From: Peribacillus simplex NBRC 15720 = DSM 1321
Lineage (GTDB): Bacteria > Bacillota > Bacilli > Bacillales > DSM-1321
Direction of reading: 5' to 3'
Length of the DNA: 64,000 nt
NCBI RefSeq assembly: GCF_002243645.1
Contig: NZ_CP017704.1
Location: 2,560,001-2,624,000, forward strand
Shown here piece by piece: positions 51,903 to 60,199 of this stretch. A program made the translations under genes and the position numbers. Positions within the stretch are counted from its first letter, which is position 1, and each line of letters starts with the position of its first letter. The notes below the pieces were generated by a model. The model was given only the letters and a program-made list of their open reading frames with translations. It was not told the DNA's origin and did no database searches.

Positions 51903-52066
51903 TTTTCCTTCAACTCCTTTTTCCCTTATCTTACCATGATTGATTGAAATGGAAAAATTATCTTGCTTCAGGTGACGTACAGATATATCTCCAGATCTTC
52001 AAGGGAGGTGTCATCAGCAAAGAACAGCATATCTACAAAAGACATGCCGTGCTTTGCTATCTCTTT

Positions 52067-53530
52067 TTAGAGTGGATTATTCAAGGCCCATACGGAAACG
52101 CTTTTCCCATGAACGGGAAAGGTCGCGAAACCATCCTCTTCAATGGTAATGTGGTCATCTCTATGACAAGTTAAATCAATCCAGATTTCACCAGCCCGAT
52201 GTTCACCGACGAACATCCTTTTTTCACTGTTGTGATCTCCATTCGAGATAATGACGGCACACCCCGAGCCTTCTAGCTCTTTAACTCCGTGCCGGACCCA
52301 GCCTATCGTATTTGGATCATCAAAGTAGTCCGTCTGTTCTCCGTAAGCTTTTTCATACCTAGCATATAATAGGCGATCTAGAATATCCTTTTTCCCAGGC
52401 ACCGGAGAAGGTCCGCCGATTCCATAATAGTCCCCGTAAAAGACACAAGGATAACCGCAAAGTCTCAGCAAGGTAAGTGCATATGCCGATGGTTTAAACC
52501 AGTCCTTTACCCAAGATTCCAGTGATTCATGAGGCTGGGAGTCATGGTTGTCGACAAAAGTGACGGCCTGTGCCGGATTAGTTTGGACGAGGGTATCATC
52601 AAAGATGGTTGAGAGGTCGAAGTCTGTCCCTGCTTTTGAGGCCTCATGAAATTTATAATGCAGGGAAACATCGAACAAGTTGAGGTCATGATTGGTTTGC
52701 TCTAAGTATGTTTGACAAGCTTTAACATCCGCCTTCCAAAATTCGCCGACCATGAAGAAATGTTCCTTTGTATAAGGAATGAGTTCTTGGAGAAATTCAT
52801 TGATGAATTCATAATCGATATGTTTAACGGCGTCCAAACGAAAACCATCACACTTTAACGTATCAACCATCCATTTTCCCCAACTAATCATTTCCTGACG
52901 AACTTCTGGAAGGCTGTAATCGATGTTGGCAAACATTAAATAATCATAGTTTCCGAATTCATCGATGACATGCTGATTCCAGTGCTTATTTTCGCCTGTG
53001 ATTCGATATACGCTCATTTTGTCGTTTTCGGCATCATAGTCTGTGCCATTAAAATGATTATGGTTCCACTTAAAATCAGAGTATTTATTTTTACGGCCTG
53101 GAAAATCGAATTTTGTCCAGCCTTCCATTTCAAATGGTTTTGAGATATCTTCCATACGGTTGTCTGGATTAACTTCAATGACTTCAAATTTTTCGGTTCC
53201 GTCAGCACCTGCTTTATGGTTCATGACTAAATCGATATAAACACAAAGTCCGTAGTTATGACAGGTGTCTATTGCTTGCAGCAATTCATCTTTGGTCCCG
53301 TATTTGGTACGAACTGTTCCTTTTTGGTCAAATTCCCCCAAATCGTATCCGTCATATATTCCATATCCATTATCCCCAACGGATTGCCCTTTGGTAACTG
53401 GCGGAAGCCAAACGCAGTCGATTCCTATATCCTTCAACTTGGAGGCTGCATATTTCAATCTGTCCCAATGAGAACCATCTGCCTCTAGATGCCACTCGAA
53501 AAATTGCATCATCGTATGATTTCTTTTCAT
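52067..53530 (-). CDS. Alpha-amylase, GH13 family, no signal peptide
   Basis: A 487-residue alpha-amylase of the liquefying (AmyS/AmyL) type. The catalytic residues are visible: nucleophile Asp in GFRLDAVKHIDYEF, acid/base Glu in FMVGEFWKAD, and Asp in VTFVDNHDSQPHES; the first conserved region is YIDLVMNHKAGADG. ATG 53530 with GGGGGGAACGG upstream starts directly with MKRNHTMMQFFEWHLEADG, so no signal peptide precedes the mature-like sequence. It therefore probably works in the cytoplasm on maltodextrin or glycogen-like substrates. An upstream in-frame ATG at 53662 adds 44 residues without a proper signal peptide and lacks a ribosome site. Confidence 0.93.
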   Translation of the reverse strand: MKRNHTMMQFFEWHLEADGSHWDRLKYAASKLKDIGIDCVWLPPVTKGQSVGDNGYGIYDGYDLGEFDQKGTVRTKYGTKDELLQAIDTCHNYGLCVYIDLVMNHKAGADGTEKFEVIEVNPDNRMEDISKPFEMEGWTKFDFPGRKNKYSDFKWNHNHFNGTDYDAENDKMSVYRITGENKHWNQHVIDEFGNYDYLMFANIDYSLPEVRQEMISWGKWMVDTLKCDGFRLDAVKHIDYEFINEFLQELIPYTKEHFFMVGEFWKADVKACQTYLEQTNHDLNLFDVSLHYKFHEASKAGTDFDLSTIFDDTLVQTNPAQAVTFVDNHDSQPHESLESWVKDWFKPSAYALTLLRLCGYPCVFYGDYYGIGGPSPVPGKKDILDRLLYARYEKAYGEQTDYFDDPNTIGWVRHGVKELEGSGCAVIISNGDHNSEKRMFVGEHRAGEIWIDLTCHRDDHITIEEDGFATFPVHGKSVSVWALNNPL

Positions 53531-53776
53531 CCGTTCCCCCCCTGACACCGACCTGTTTTTAAAAAAAGTGAAACTGTACGATCGGATAAAGTAATAATGG
53601 AAATCTTTACCCCCTAAATTCAAATGATAAACAAGTGAACAACCCTCTTGATTGAGGTTCATTTACCTCTCTATTTTACTATTTTATACCAAATAAGGGT
53701 ATTTTATATTGATTAGCAGCTAAAAATTATTCGAATGCGGAGGAATAGCCCGGAAAAGGCTATACGGCATTTCAAT

Positions 53777-53813
53777 AAAAAAGGTATCCCGAATATTTTG
53801 GGATACCTTTTTT
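53777..53813 (-). terminator. Intrinsic terminator after cotH
   Basis: AAAAAAGGTATCCC (53777-53790) pairs with GGGATACCTTTTTT (53800-53813), 14 bp. It lies just behind the cotH stop on the minus strand. Positions 53531-53776 upstream of the amylase gene hold AT-rich DNA with no other gene. Confidence 0.85.
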
Positions 53814-53835
53814 CATATTGGAGGGGGATAGTCTA

Positions 53836-55584
53836 TTATCCTTTTTTACCTCTTCGTCTAAAGAAGTGGGCGAAAGCCATTGCACCTAATAATAAGATTA
53901 GGAGCACGGAAGATAGAATGATCGTATCTTTGGAGGAGCTACTGTTACCCGCCCCCTTTTGGCCCATGTTCCCGTTTATACCAGGAGGTGCACCATTCCC
54001 GCCGCGGTCCATGTCAGGGGGCTGCATGGCATCCCCATTCTCGCCGCCGCCCATGCTTGGTGGTTGCTGGCCTGCATTTGCGTCATCGCCCATATTAGGA
54101 GCTCCGCCGCTCATGCTGCTTTCTGTCTCAGCTTCCACAACCAGGTCTCCAGAAAGCTGTGCCAAAATGGATTCAGCACGTTGGATAGCGAAGTCAACCA
54201 GGGTTTCCTCGCCTGATGTTGCTTCTATATACTCGTCCATAGTATAAAACTTGGTCGGATCCTTTTTCACATATGGTGTGATTAATGTAGAAATTTCAGT
54301 GGTCATTGCTGTCATTTTTTCTTCAGAGAAAAAATCTGTGGCAATGTCGTCTAGATAATCATAATATTTTTCACGGTACCCGTCGTTGGACAGAAGGGCA
54401 TTCAATAAAGGACGATCTTCAAGGGTCGTACCTGAAACAGGTTCGGTAATGCTGAAGTTGATATTACTTTCATTCATGAAATTTGAACTCATATCCATCA
54501 TTCCGCCACCGTTTTTATTCGGTGCTTCTCCAACGAGTTCCGTGTCATCTTGCTTAGCGGCATCGTCGTTACTCTCAGCTGTCGCCCCATCTTTTTGGTC
54601 AGCGGCCACTTCATTGCCTTCATTTTTATTTTCTTGATCGGATTCGCCCGCCTGTCGCCCGCCGCCTCCGGAATAACCGCCAAATGACATATTATAGTCC
54701 CAAGGCAATATCGAAAAGACCCCGTTCTCTTCATATAGGTAGTAATTGTGCTTTTTATCTCCTTGATAGTGGTCGAGGTTGACGAGGGCAGTATTGGCTG
54801 CGAAATAGCGCAACATTTCATCGACATCAAGGACTTCCTCCACATTCCCACCATTATTAATGGCTTCAAGCATTTTGATCATGGCGGATTGGTCCGAATG
54901 ATCGTTTGTTTTCAAGTTTATTCCTGTGTAGTCATCAATGTCATCACTGATCCACTTTAAATCGCTTCCCGTACCATCCGGATAATAGAGGTCGCCTGTG
55001 CCATCAGTGAAGTTGGTACTTAGGAAGGTTTCCTCTATAGCTTCCACACCTAGATAAAGGCCCCATTCCTTTCCGTTGATGGTCACGTACATATAGGAAT
55101 GTCCCGGTGTCGCAATGCCCATCTTGTCCATTAATTCATAGGAAAGGTATTCTCTCATATAAGTGGGATCACTGTAATTATTGTTTAGGGCCAACTTTTT
55201 CAGGCCGTGTAAATCTTGATCTTCCTGATAATAATCAAAGTCTATCTTCCAGCTGTAACGATCTGAATCTCCCATTTGAACAACGGAATTCAAGGAAAGG
55301 TTTCCCTTGGTGCGAAATCCGACATTTTTTACCGTCTCCCCATCTATCGTTACATCGGCATTAACGATTTCCTTTTCAGTGGGGTTATCCAGGATGGAAT
55401 CTAAATCCTCATCAGCCAATGTTATATCAACGGTTGTCACCTTACTTTGGTCAAATACAGATTCTGTATAAGTATTCCCTTTAGTGGCTTTTTCAACTTG
55501 AAGATTGGGAAGGAAGAACATCACTGCTATAAAAATTATTATCAATAATCCAATGGTCGCTACAACATATCTTGTTTTTAACAT
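53836..55584 (-). CDS. cotH: CotH-type kinase, membrane-anchored
   Basis: A 582-residue CotH-family protein. B. subtilis CotH is an atypical protein kinase that phosphorylates spore coat proteins. Here an N-terminal membrane helix (about 6-25) is followed by the CotH kinase domain with the active-site motif ILPWDYNMSFGGY near residue 295. An insert rich in Gly, Asn, Glu and Asp follows, then a Gly/Pro/Met-rich repeat region (about 505-555) and a second membrane helix near the C-terminus ending in RRRGKKG. ATG 55584 is preferred over one at 55629, because GGAGGAAGGAG lies just upstream of it. The partner genes are DUF4956 and VTC-domain genes, so the substrate may not be a coat protein. Confidence 0.88.
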   Translation of the reverse strand: MLKTRYVVATIGLLIIIFIAVMFFLPNLQVEKATKGNTYTESVFDQSKVTTVDITLADEDLDSILDNPTEKEIVNADVTIDGETVKNVGFRTKGNLSLNSVVQMGDSDRYSWKIDFDYYQEDQDLHGLKKLALNNNYSDPTYMREYLSYELMDKMGIATPGHSYMYVTINGKEWGLYLGVEAIEETFLSTNFTDGTGDLYYPDGTGSDLKWISDDIDDYTGINLKTNDHSDQSAMIKMLEAINNGGNVEEVLDVDEMLRYFAANTALVNLDHYQGDKKHNYYLYEENGVFSILPWDYNMSFGGYSGGGGRQAGESDQENKNEGNEVAADQKDGATAESNDDAAKQDDTELVGEAPNKNGGGMMDMSSNFMNESNINFSITEPVSGTTLEDRPLLNALLSNDGYREKYYDYLDDIATDFFSEEKMTAMTTEISTLITPYVKKDPTKFYTMDEYIEATSGEETLVDFAIQRAESILAQLSGDLVVEAETESSMSGGAPNMGDDANAGQQPPSMGGGENGDAMQPPDMDRGGNGAPPGINGNMGQKGAGNSSSSKDTIILSSVLLILLLGAMAFAHFFRRRGKKG

Positions 55585-55653
55585 GCCAAGGCTCCTTCCT
55601 CCTGTAGTCTTATATAGAGGGGTGGGCATGGATTTTTATGTCCGCCATCTATC

Positions 55654-56352
55654 TTAAGCTGTGAAGTTGCCATCATAACTTAACATGATGGCAGAGTGAA
55701 CGCTGTTCATGTCCTTGACTTGATTAATGAATTCCGCATTATTATCTCTTAATCGAATTTCATATGTCACTTCGAGGTTATTATCCGCCATGACGGATTT
55801 TGATTTGATGGAGTGCTTTTTCACCTTGTTGGATATCATTTCTTCTAACGTTTTTTCAATTGATGCATCTGAATATTTAACGATTAATAAAAATGGATTT
55901 TCAACAGTGATCCGATTGGCAAATATGAGCATGACGATACCTATTAAAATGGCACCGATGATAACCAGCGGAATTAATCCTGCCCCGCATAAAATCCCGG
56001 AGGCCGCTGCCCAGAACAGGAAGACCAAGTCCATGGGATCTTTGATGGGCGTTCTGAATCGTACGATGGAGAGTGCACCGACCATACCAAGGGAGATAAC
56101 GATATTAGTTGATATGCCCATGATGATCAAAGCCGTGGCCATTGTCATGATGATGAGGGAAATATTGAAATTGTGTGAGTACATCACACCGGAAAAGGTC
56201 TTCTTATAAATGACGTAAATGAACAGTCCGATGGCAAATGCCAACAGTAATCCAATTAGGGAGTCAATGATTGAAAAGCTCTCGGTCTTGTCCAAAAAGC
56301 TTGATTTGAAAATATCATTAAAAGTGGTGCTAGTTGTTGTCGTCGTATCCAT
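55654..56352 (-). CDS. DUF4956 family membrane protein
   Basis: A 232-residue protein with four or so membrane helices in the first two-thirds (e.g. LIGLLLAFAIGLFIYVIY; IIMTMATALIIMGISTNI; GLIPLVIIGAILIGIVML). The signature GALSIVRFRTPIKDPMDL is typical of DUF4956, and the C-terminal part is soluble, alpha/beta in type. It lies between the VTC-domain gene (35 bp upstream) and cotH (69 bp downstream). Biochemical function is unknown; co-occurrence with VTC-like and CotH proteins is a known pattern. Confidence 0.88.
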   Translation of the reverse strand: MDTTTTTSTTFNDIFKSSFLDKTESFSIIDSLIGLLLAFAIGLFIYVIYKKTFSGVMYSHNFNISLIIMTMATALIIMGISTNIVISLGMVGALSIVRFRTPIKDPMDLVFLFWAAASGILCGAGLIPLVIIGAILIGIVMLIFANRITVENPFLLIVKYSDASIEKTLEEMISNKVKKHSIKSKSVMADNNLEVTYEIRLRDNNAEFINQVKDMNSVHSAIMLSYDGNFTA

Positions 56353-56387
56353 TTGCTATTCCTCCAAATATTATGTGTTTGCTGCAA

Positions 56388-57071
56388 TCAGCCGTATCTT
56401 CTGCTAAGTTGATATTTTGAAAAAGCTGTTTTTCTAGTATCGATGATGGATAACAATTGTTTGATGATATCCGGAAGAAATTCGTCAAACTTTATTTCCA
56501 GGATGACACAATCTGGGTCTAAAGCATCGACAACGATTAATTCGGGATTAAGGAAGTCCGTATCCCGATAGCTCGTTTTCACATTACTGTCAAAGGTGAC
56601 CCGCACATTTCCGTACTCATAGATGAATACCTCCCTTTCATAGTCAACGACGGTTGTCGGCTTGATTTGGAAAAGGGTCATTTGAACGTATAAGTCCCTG
56701 AGGATATCCCTTGAATCTTCGGACATCCAAGCTATATCCCCTGAACGAATCCGTTCGTATTCTCTAGCAGAAAGCCTGCACTTCTGTTTATAGGTAAGGT
56801 TATTCCGCTTACTCTTTTTTTCTAGATTGATGAAATCGGTATTATGATCATAAAGTCTAGCCCTGAACTTATCCCTGTGATAGAACCCCTCTGTTTTTTG
56901 CCGGAGGATTTTATTGTCAAAGTTATCGAAATAGACACTTCGAATTAAATATTTCCCATCCAGCCCATGGGGATCAAGCCTCATGAAGTTTTGCAGATTA
57001 TTTCTTAATAAGTGACAATCCGCTTTGGTGATTGCATGTTTGAGTTCTCGCCTTCCCTTTAAACCATTCAT
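56388..57071 (-). CDS. VTC-domain protein (polyphosphate polymerase-like)
   Basis: A 227-residue protein related to the catalytic domain of yeast Vtc4, of the CYTH/triphosphate tunnel type. Tunnel-lining charged pairs are visible in RSVYFDNFDN, FRARLYDH and INLEKKSKRN, followed by KQKCRLSAREYERI and, near the end, VILEIKFDEFLPDIIKQLL. GGAGG lies before ATG 57071. First gene of a three-gene unit on the minus strand. Vtc4 makes polyphosphate from ATP; bacterial relatives have not generally been shown to do so, so the activity is inferred. Confidence 0.88.
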   Translation of the reverse strand: MNGLKGRRELKHAITKADCHLLRNNLQNFMRLDPHGLDGKYLIRSVYFDNFDNKILRQKTEGFYHRDKFRARLYDHNTDFINLEKKSKRNNLTYKQKCRLSAREYERIRSGDIAWMSEDSRDILRDLYVQMTLFQIKPTTVVDYEREVFIYEYGNVRVTFDSNVKTSYRDTDFLNPELIVVDALDPDCVILEIKFDEFLPDIIKQLLSIIDTRKTAFSKYQLSRRYG

Positions 57072-57124
57072 TGTTGTTCCTCCTTTTCTTTGATTTATTA
57101 ACTGCGTTCAGCTTATAAACAGAA

Positions 57125-57201
57125 TCTTAATAAAACCTTAAGAACATTTTTATATTCAATAGATAAATAGAGAATACGCCCCAGTTTTAACCTTTTCTTA
57201 A
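57125..57201 (-). promoter_or_regulatory. Candidate direct-repeat operator upstream of the VTC/DUF4956/cotH unit
   Basis: On the minus strand two pairs of TTAA-like hexamers occur with an 11-bp period: TTAAGA-5-TTAAAA (57185-57201) and TTAAGG-5-TTAAGA (57125-57141). Such spacing is that of PhoP-type sites, but the region is AT-rich and the hexamers deviate from TTAACA. Confidence 0.3.
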
Positions 57202-57243
57202 TTTTATTGGAATTTACTAGAAGAAAAATGAGTGGATTTACTC

Positions 57244-57304
57244 ATTGAGAATAATTATCATTATCAGTAAAATGAATTTCATGATAATGATAATTATTCT
57301 CAAT
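57244..57304 (+). promoter_or_regulatory. Fur operator (23-bp inverted repeat) with embedded siderophore-operon promoter
   Basis: Positions 57244-57266 and 57282-57304 are perfect inverted copies separated by 15 bases. Each arm contains a Fur 7-1-7 site with one mismatch to TGATAATNATTATCA (TGAGAATAATTATCA in the left arm, TGATAATTATTCTCA in the right). A promoter is embedded: -35 TTGAGA (57245-57250), 17 bases, -10 TAAAAT (57268-57273), so the left site fills the -35/-10 spacer and the right covers the start site. Repression by Fur with iron is strongly suggested. The ribosome site GGAGG lies at 57318-57322. Confidence 0.88.
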
Positions 57305-57328
57305 TAATTCAATACATGGAGGTTTAAT

Positions 57329-58681
57329 ATGGTAACGAACACGCTTACTAAAAATGATCAACTACTGGAACAACAAAATACAAGGGAATCAAATGCTCGA
57401 TCTTATCCTAGAAGATTACCCATGGCCATCGATCAAGCGGAGGGAATTTACCTAACAGACATGGATGGAAAACGATATATTGATTTTCTTGCCGGGGCTG
57501 GAACATTAGCGCTTGGACACAATCATCCGGCAGTGCTTGAAGCAATGGAAAAAATTCTTAAGGATAAACGTCCTTTACATACATTGGACTTTACGACGCC
57601 GATAAAAGAGCAGTTCGTCGATGAAATTTTTGAATGCCTGCCTGAGGAATTCAGGAAAAACGCAAAAATTCAATTCTGTGGTCCTACTGGCGGAGATGCC
57701 ATTGAGGCAGCACTTAAACTGGTTAAAACAGCAACAGGCAATAGAAGCATTTTATCCTTCCAAGGAGCTTACCACGGGGCAACGCATGCAACCATGTCAA
57801 TCAGCGGCAATACAAAACCGAAGGAAAAAATACAAGGATTAATGCCAGATGTACAATTCCTGCCGTATCCCTATCAATATCGCTGTCCTTTTGGAATAGG
57901 CGGAGAAGAAAGCCATAAAATCAGTAGCCAGTATATCGAAAATCTATTGAATGATCCCGAATCAGGATTATTGGCACCTGCAGGAATGATTTTAGAGGCA
58001 GTACAAGGCGAGGGAGGTTCCATTCCAGCTCCAATTCCATGGCTTAAGGAAATCAGAAGAATAACAAAGGAGAAGGGCATTCCGCTAATTATTGATGAAG
58101 TTCAATCAGGTATCGGCCGTACAGGGAAAATGTTTGCCTTTGAACATGCAGGAATCGTTCCGGATGTTCTTGTACTATCCAAAGCAATAGGCGGAAGTCT
58201 TCCATTATCGGTGGTGATTTATAACAAAGAGCTGGACCTATGGTCGCCAGGTGCACATATCGGTACGTTCCGCGGAAATCAAATGGCGATGGCAGCAGGA
58301 ACAGCAACTTTAAAATACATGAAAGAGACGAATCTTGTGGAGCATGCCGCTAAAATGGGAGAAATCTTAAAGGATATTCTTAAAGATTTGCAAAAAGATA
58401 TTAAGCAGATCGGTGATGTCAGAGGCCGGGGATTAATGGTCGGTGTAGAAATGATCAATCATGAAGAACCGCAAAATGCGAATGGAAGCCATCCAGCTGA
58501 TTCGCAACTTGCCAGTGCCATTCAACAGGAGTGTTTTCAAAGAGGGTTGATTCTGGAAGTTGGCGGCAGACATGGTAGTGTAGTGAGGTTTTTGCCTCCA
58601 TTGATCGTAACGGAATCCCAGCTTCGCGAAGCCACTGCAATTTTTGAACAAGCTGTTCGTGCAGCTGTTGCAAGAGGGTGA
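57329..58681 (+). CDS. dat: Diaminobutyrate--2-oxoglutarate aminotransferase (siderophore biosynthesis)
   Basis: A 450-residue class-III PLP aminotransferase. The cofactor Lys lies in VLSKAIGGSLPLSVV and the PLP Asp in LIIDEVQSGIGRTG; FQGAYHGATHATMSISG is also typical. The enzyme makes L-2,4-diaminobutyrate from aspartate semialdehyde with glutamate as amino donor. Followed by a decarboxylase, this supplies 1,3-diaminopropane. It corresponds to RhbA of rhizobactin 1021 synthesis. ATG 57329 follows GGAGG. First gene of the operon; decarboxylase begins seven bases after its stop. Confidence 0.93.
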   Translation: MVTNTLTKNDQLLEQQNTRESNARSYPRRLPMAIDQAEGIYLTDMDGKRYIDFLAGAGTLALGHNHPAVLEAMEKILKDKRPLHTLDFTTPIKEQFVDEIFECLPEEFRKNAKIQFCGPTGGDAIEAALKLVKTATGNRSILSFQGAYHGATHATMSISGNTKPKEKIQGLMPDVQFLPYPYQYRCPFGIGGEESHKISSQYIENLLNDPESGLLAPAGMILEAVQGEGGSIPAPIPWLKEIRRITKEKGIPLIIDEVQSGIGRTGKMFAFEHAGIVPDVLVLSKAIGGSLPLSVVIYNKELDLWSPGAHIGTFRGNQMAMAAGTATLKYMKETNLVEHAAKMGEILKDILKDLQKDIKQIGDVRGRGLMVGVEMINHEEPQNANGSHPADSQLASAIQQECFQRGLILEVGGRHGSVVRFLPPLIVTESQLREATAIFEQAVRAAVARG

Positions 58682-58688
58682 ATGATCA

Positions 58689-60197
58689 ATGATCGAAATG
58701 ATAAATAAAACTGATTTTGCTTATTCCCGATTGTTCTTGAATAACGAAGAAGGTTTCAATAACTACAGCCAGTCATTAAAAATCACTGAAGAAAAGCTGA
58801 CGAACTTTTTAAAAGGGAACAATTCACCATACTCTGGGAAAAAACCGTATGAAATAGAAGCAAGATTAAGCGAGCTGACCCTCGCTTCTTCAAAAGGGAC
58901 GACAATGGAAGCAGTAGCTGATGAGCTGGCGGAGTTTGTTATTAATGACAGCATCAATGTACACAGCCCTGCTTGTATCGGACATTTGCATTGCCCGACA
59001 TTAATACCTGCCGTGGCTGCGGAAATGATTATCGGTACGTTGAATCAATCCATGGATTCATGGGACCAAAGCTCGGCGGCAACCTTCGTTGAAGAGCGTT
59101 TAATAGATTGGCTGTGCAGCCAGGTAGGGTTACCAGAACAAGCGGATGGTATTTTCACAAGCGGTGGAACCCAATCTAATTATATGGGCCTGCTATTGGC
59201 GAGGGACGCTTATTGTAAGCGTTTCTGGGGTGTTGACGTTCAACAGCATGGCTTGCCGGCCGAGGCGAAAAAATTGCGGATCCTATGCTCCGAGGCTGCC
59301 CACTTTACGGTTCGTAAATCAGCAGCACAGCTGGGGCTTGGTGAACAGGCTGTAATCACGATTAAAACGGATTCAAATCACCGTCTGTCCATAGCTGAAT
59401 TAAATCAACAATTGCTGCTTTTAGAGGAACAGGGTTTACTGCCATTTGCCATCGTTGCAACTTGTGGAACAACGGATTTTGGTTCAATAGATCCATTATA
59501 CGAATTGTCCGAAGCTGCAAGAAAGAATGGGATATGGCTGCATGTGGACGCCGCATATGGAGGCGCAATGATTTTAAGTAAGGATTACAAAGAGTTAATC
59601 AGCGGAATTGAACGGGCCGACTCGATTACGGTTGATTTTCACAAATTATTCTATCAACCAATCAGTTGTGGTGCTTTTCTTGTCTCTGACAGCAACTCAT
59701 TTCAATATATCCAGCATCACGCCGATTACTTGAATCCACAGGAGGATGAAGCGGAGGGCATGGTTCATTTAGTCAATAAATCGGTTCAAACAACGAGAAG
59801 GTTCGACGCACTGAAACTCTGGATGTCATTGAAGGTCGTTGGGCTGGATTCCTTTGCCGAAATGATCGACTATACTTGTCACCTTGCACGTGAAGTGGCT
59901 GTGAAGATCGATAAAGAGGAAGGATTCACAGTATTGAATAAAGACCCTGAATTGAATGCGGTTGTATTCCGTTATAATCCCGAGGGAGAAAGTGATCAGT
60001 TAGTAAATCTATTAAATAAACAGATTCAGCAAGAATTACTGAAAAGCGGACGGGCATTTTTAGCAAAAACGCGTTTTGAAGGACAGGTATATTTAAAAAT
60101 GACACTATTGAATCCAATGACAAGGCTTGAACACATAGAGGAAATTTTGGACGAAATTCGAGTATTAGGTGAAATGTTCAAGATGATGGAGGAATGA
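58689..60197 (+). CDS. ddc: L-2,4-diaminobutyrate decarboxylase (PLP-dependent)
   Basis: A 502-residue group-II decarboxylase. The PLP Lys is in ITVDFHKLFYQPISCG and the Asp in LHVDAAYGGAMILS; FTSGGTQSNYMGLLLARD forms the phosphate-binding part. It decarboxylates diaminobutyrate to 1,3-diaminopropane, the diamine backbone of schizokinen and rhizobactin (RhbB role). ATG 58689 follows GAGGGTGA. The next gene starts at its stop codon or three bases after it, showing tight coupling. Confidence 0.93.
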   Translation: MIEMINKTDFAYSRLFLNNEEGFNNYSQSLKITEEKLTNFLKGNNSPYSGKKPYEIEARLSELTLASSKGTTMEAVADELAEFVINDSINVHSPACIGHLHCPTLIPAVAAEMIIGTLNQSMDSWDQSSAATFVEERLIDWLCSQVGLPEQADGIFTSGGTQSNYMGLLLARDAYCKRFWGVDVQQHGLPAEAKKLRILCSEAAHFTVRKSAAQLGLGEQAVITIKTDSNHRLSIAELNQQLLLLEEQGLLPFAIVATCGTTDFGSIDPLYELSEAARKNGIWLHVDAAYGGAMILSKDYKELISGIERADSITVDFHKLFYQPISCGAFLVSDSNSFQYIQHHADYLNPQEDEAEGMVHLVNKSVQTTRRFDALKLWMSLKVVGLDSFAEMIDYTCHLAREVAVKIDKEEGFTVLNKDPELNAVVFRYNPEGESDQLVNLLNKQIQQELLKSGRAFLAKTRFEGQVYLKMTLLNPMTRLEHIEEILDEIRVLGEMFKMMEE

Positions 60198-60199
60198 AG

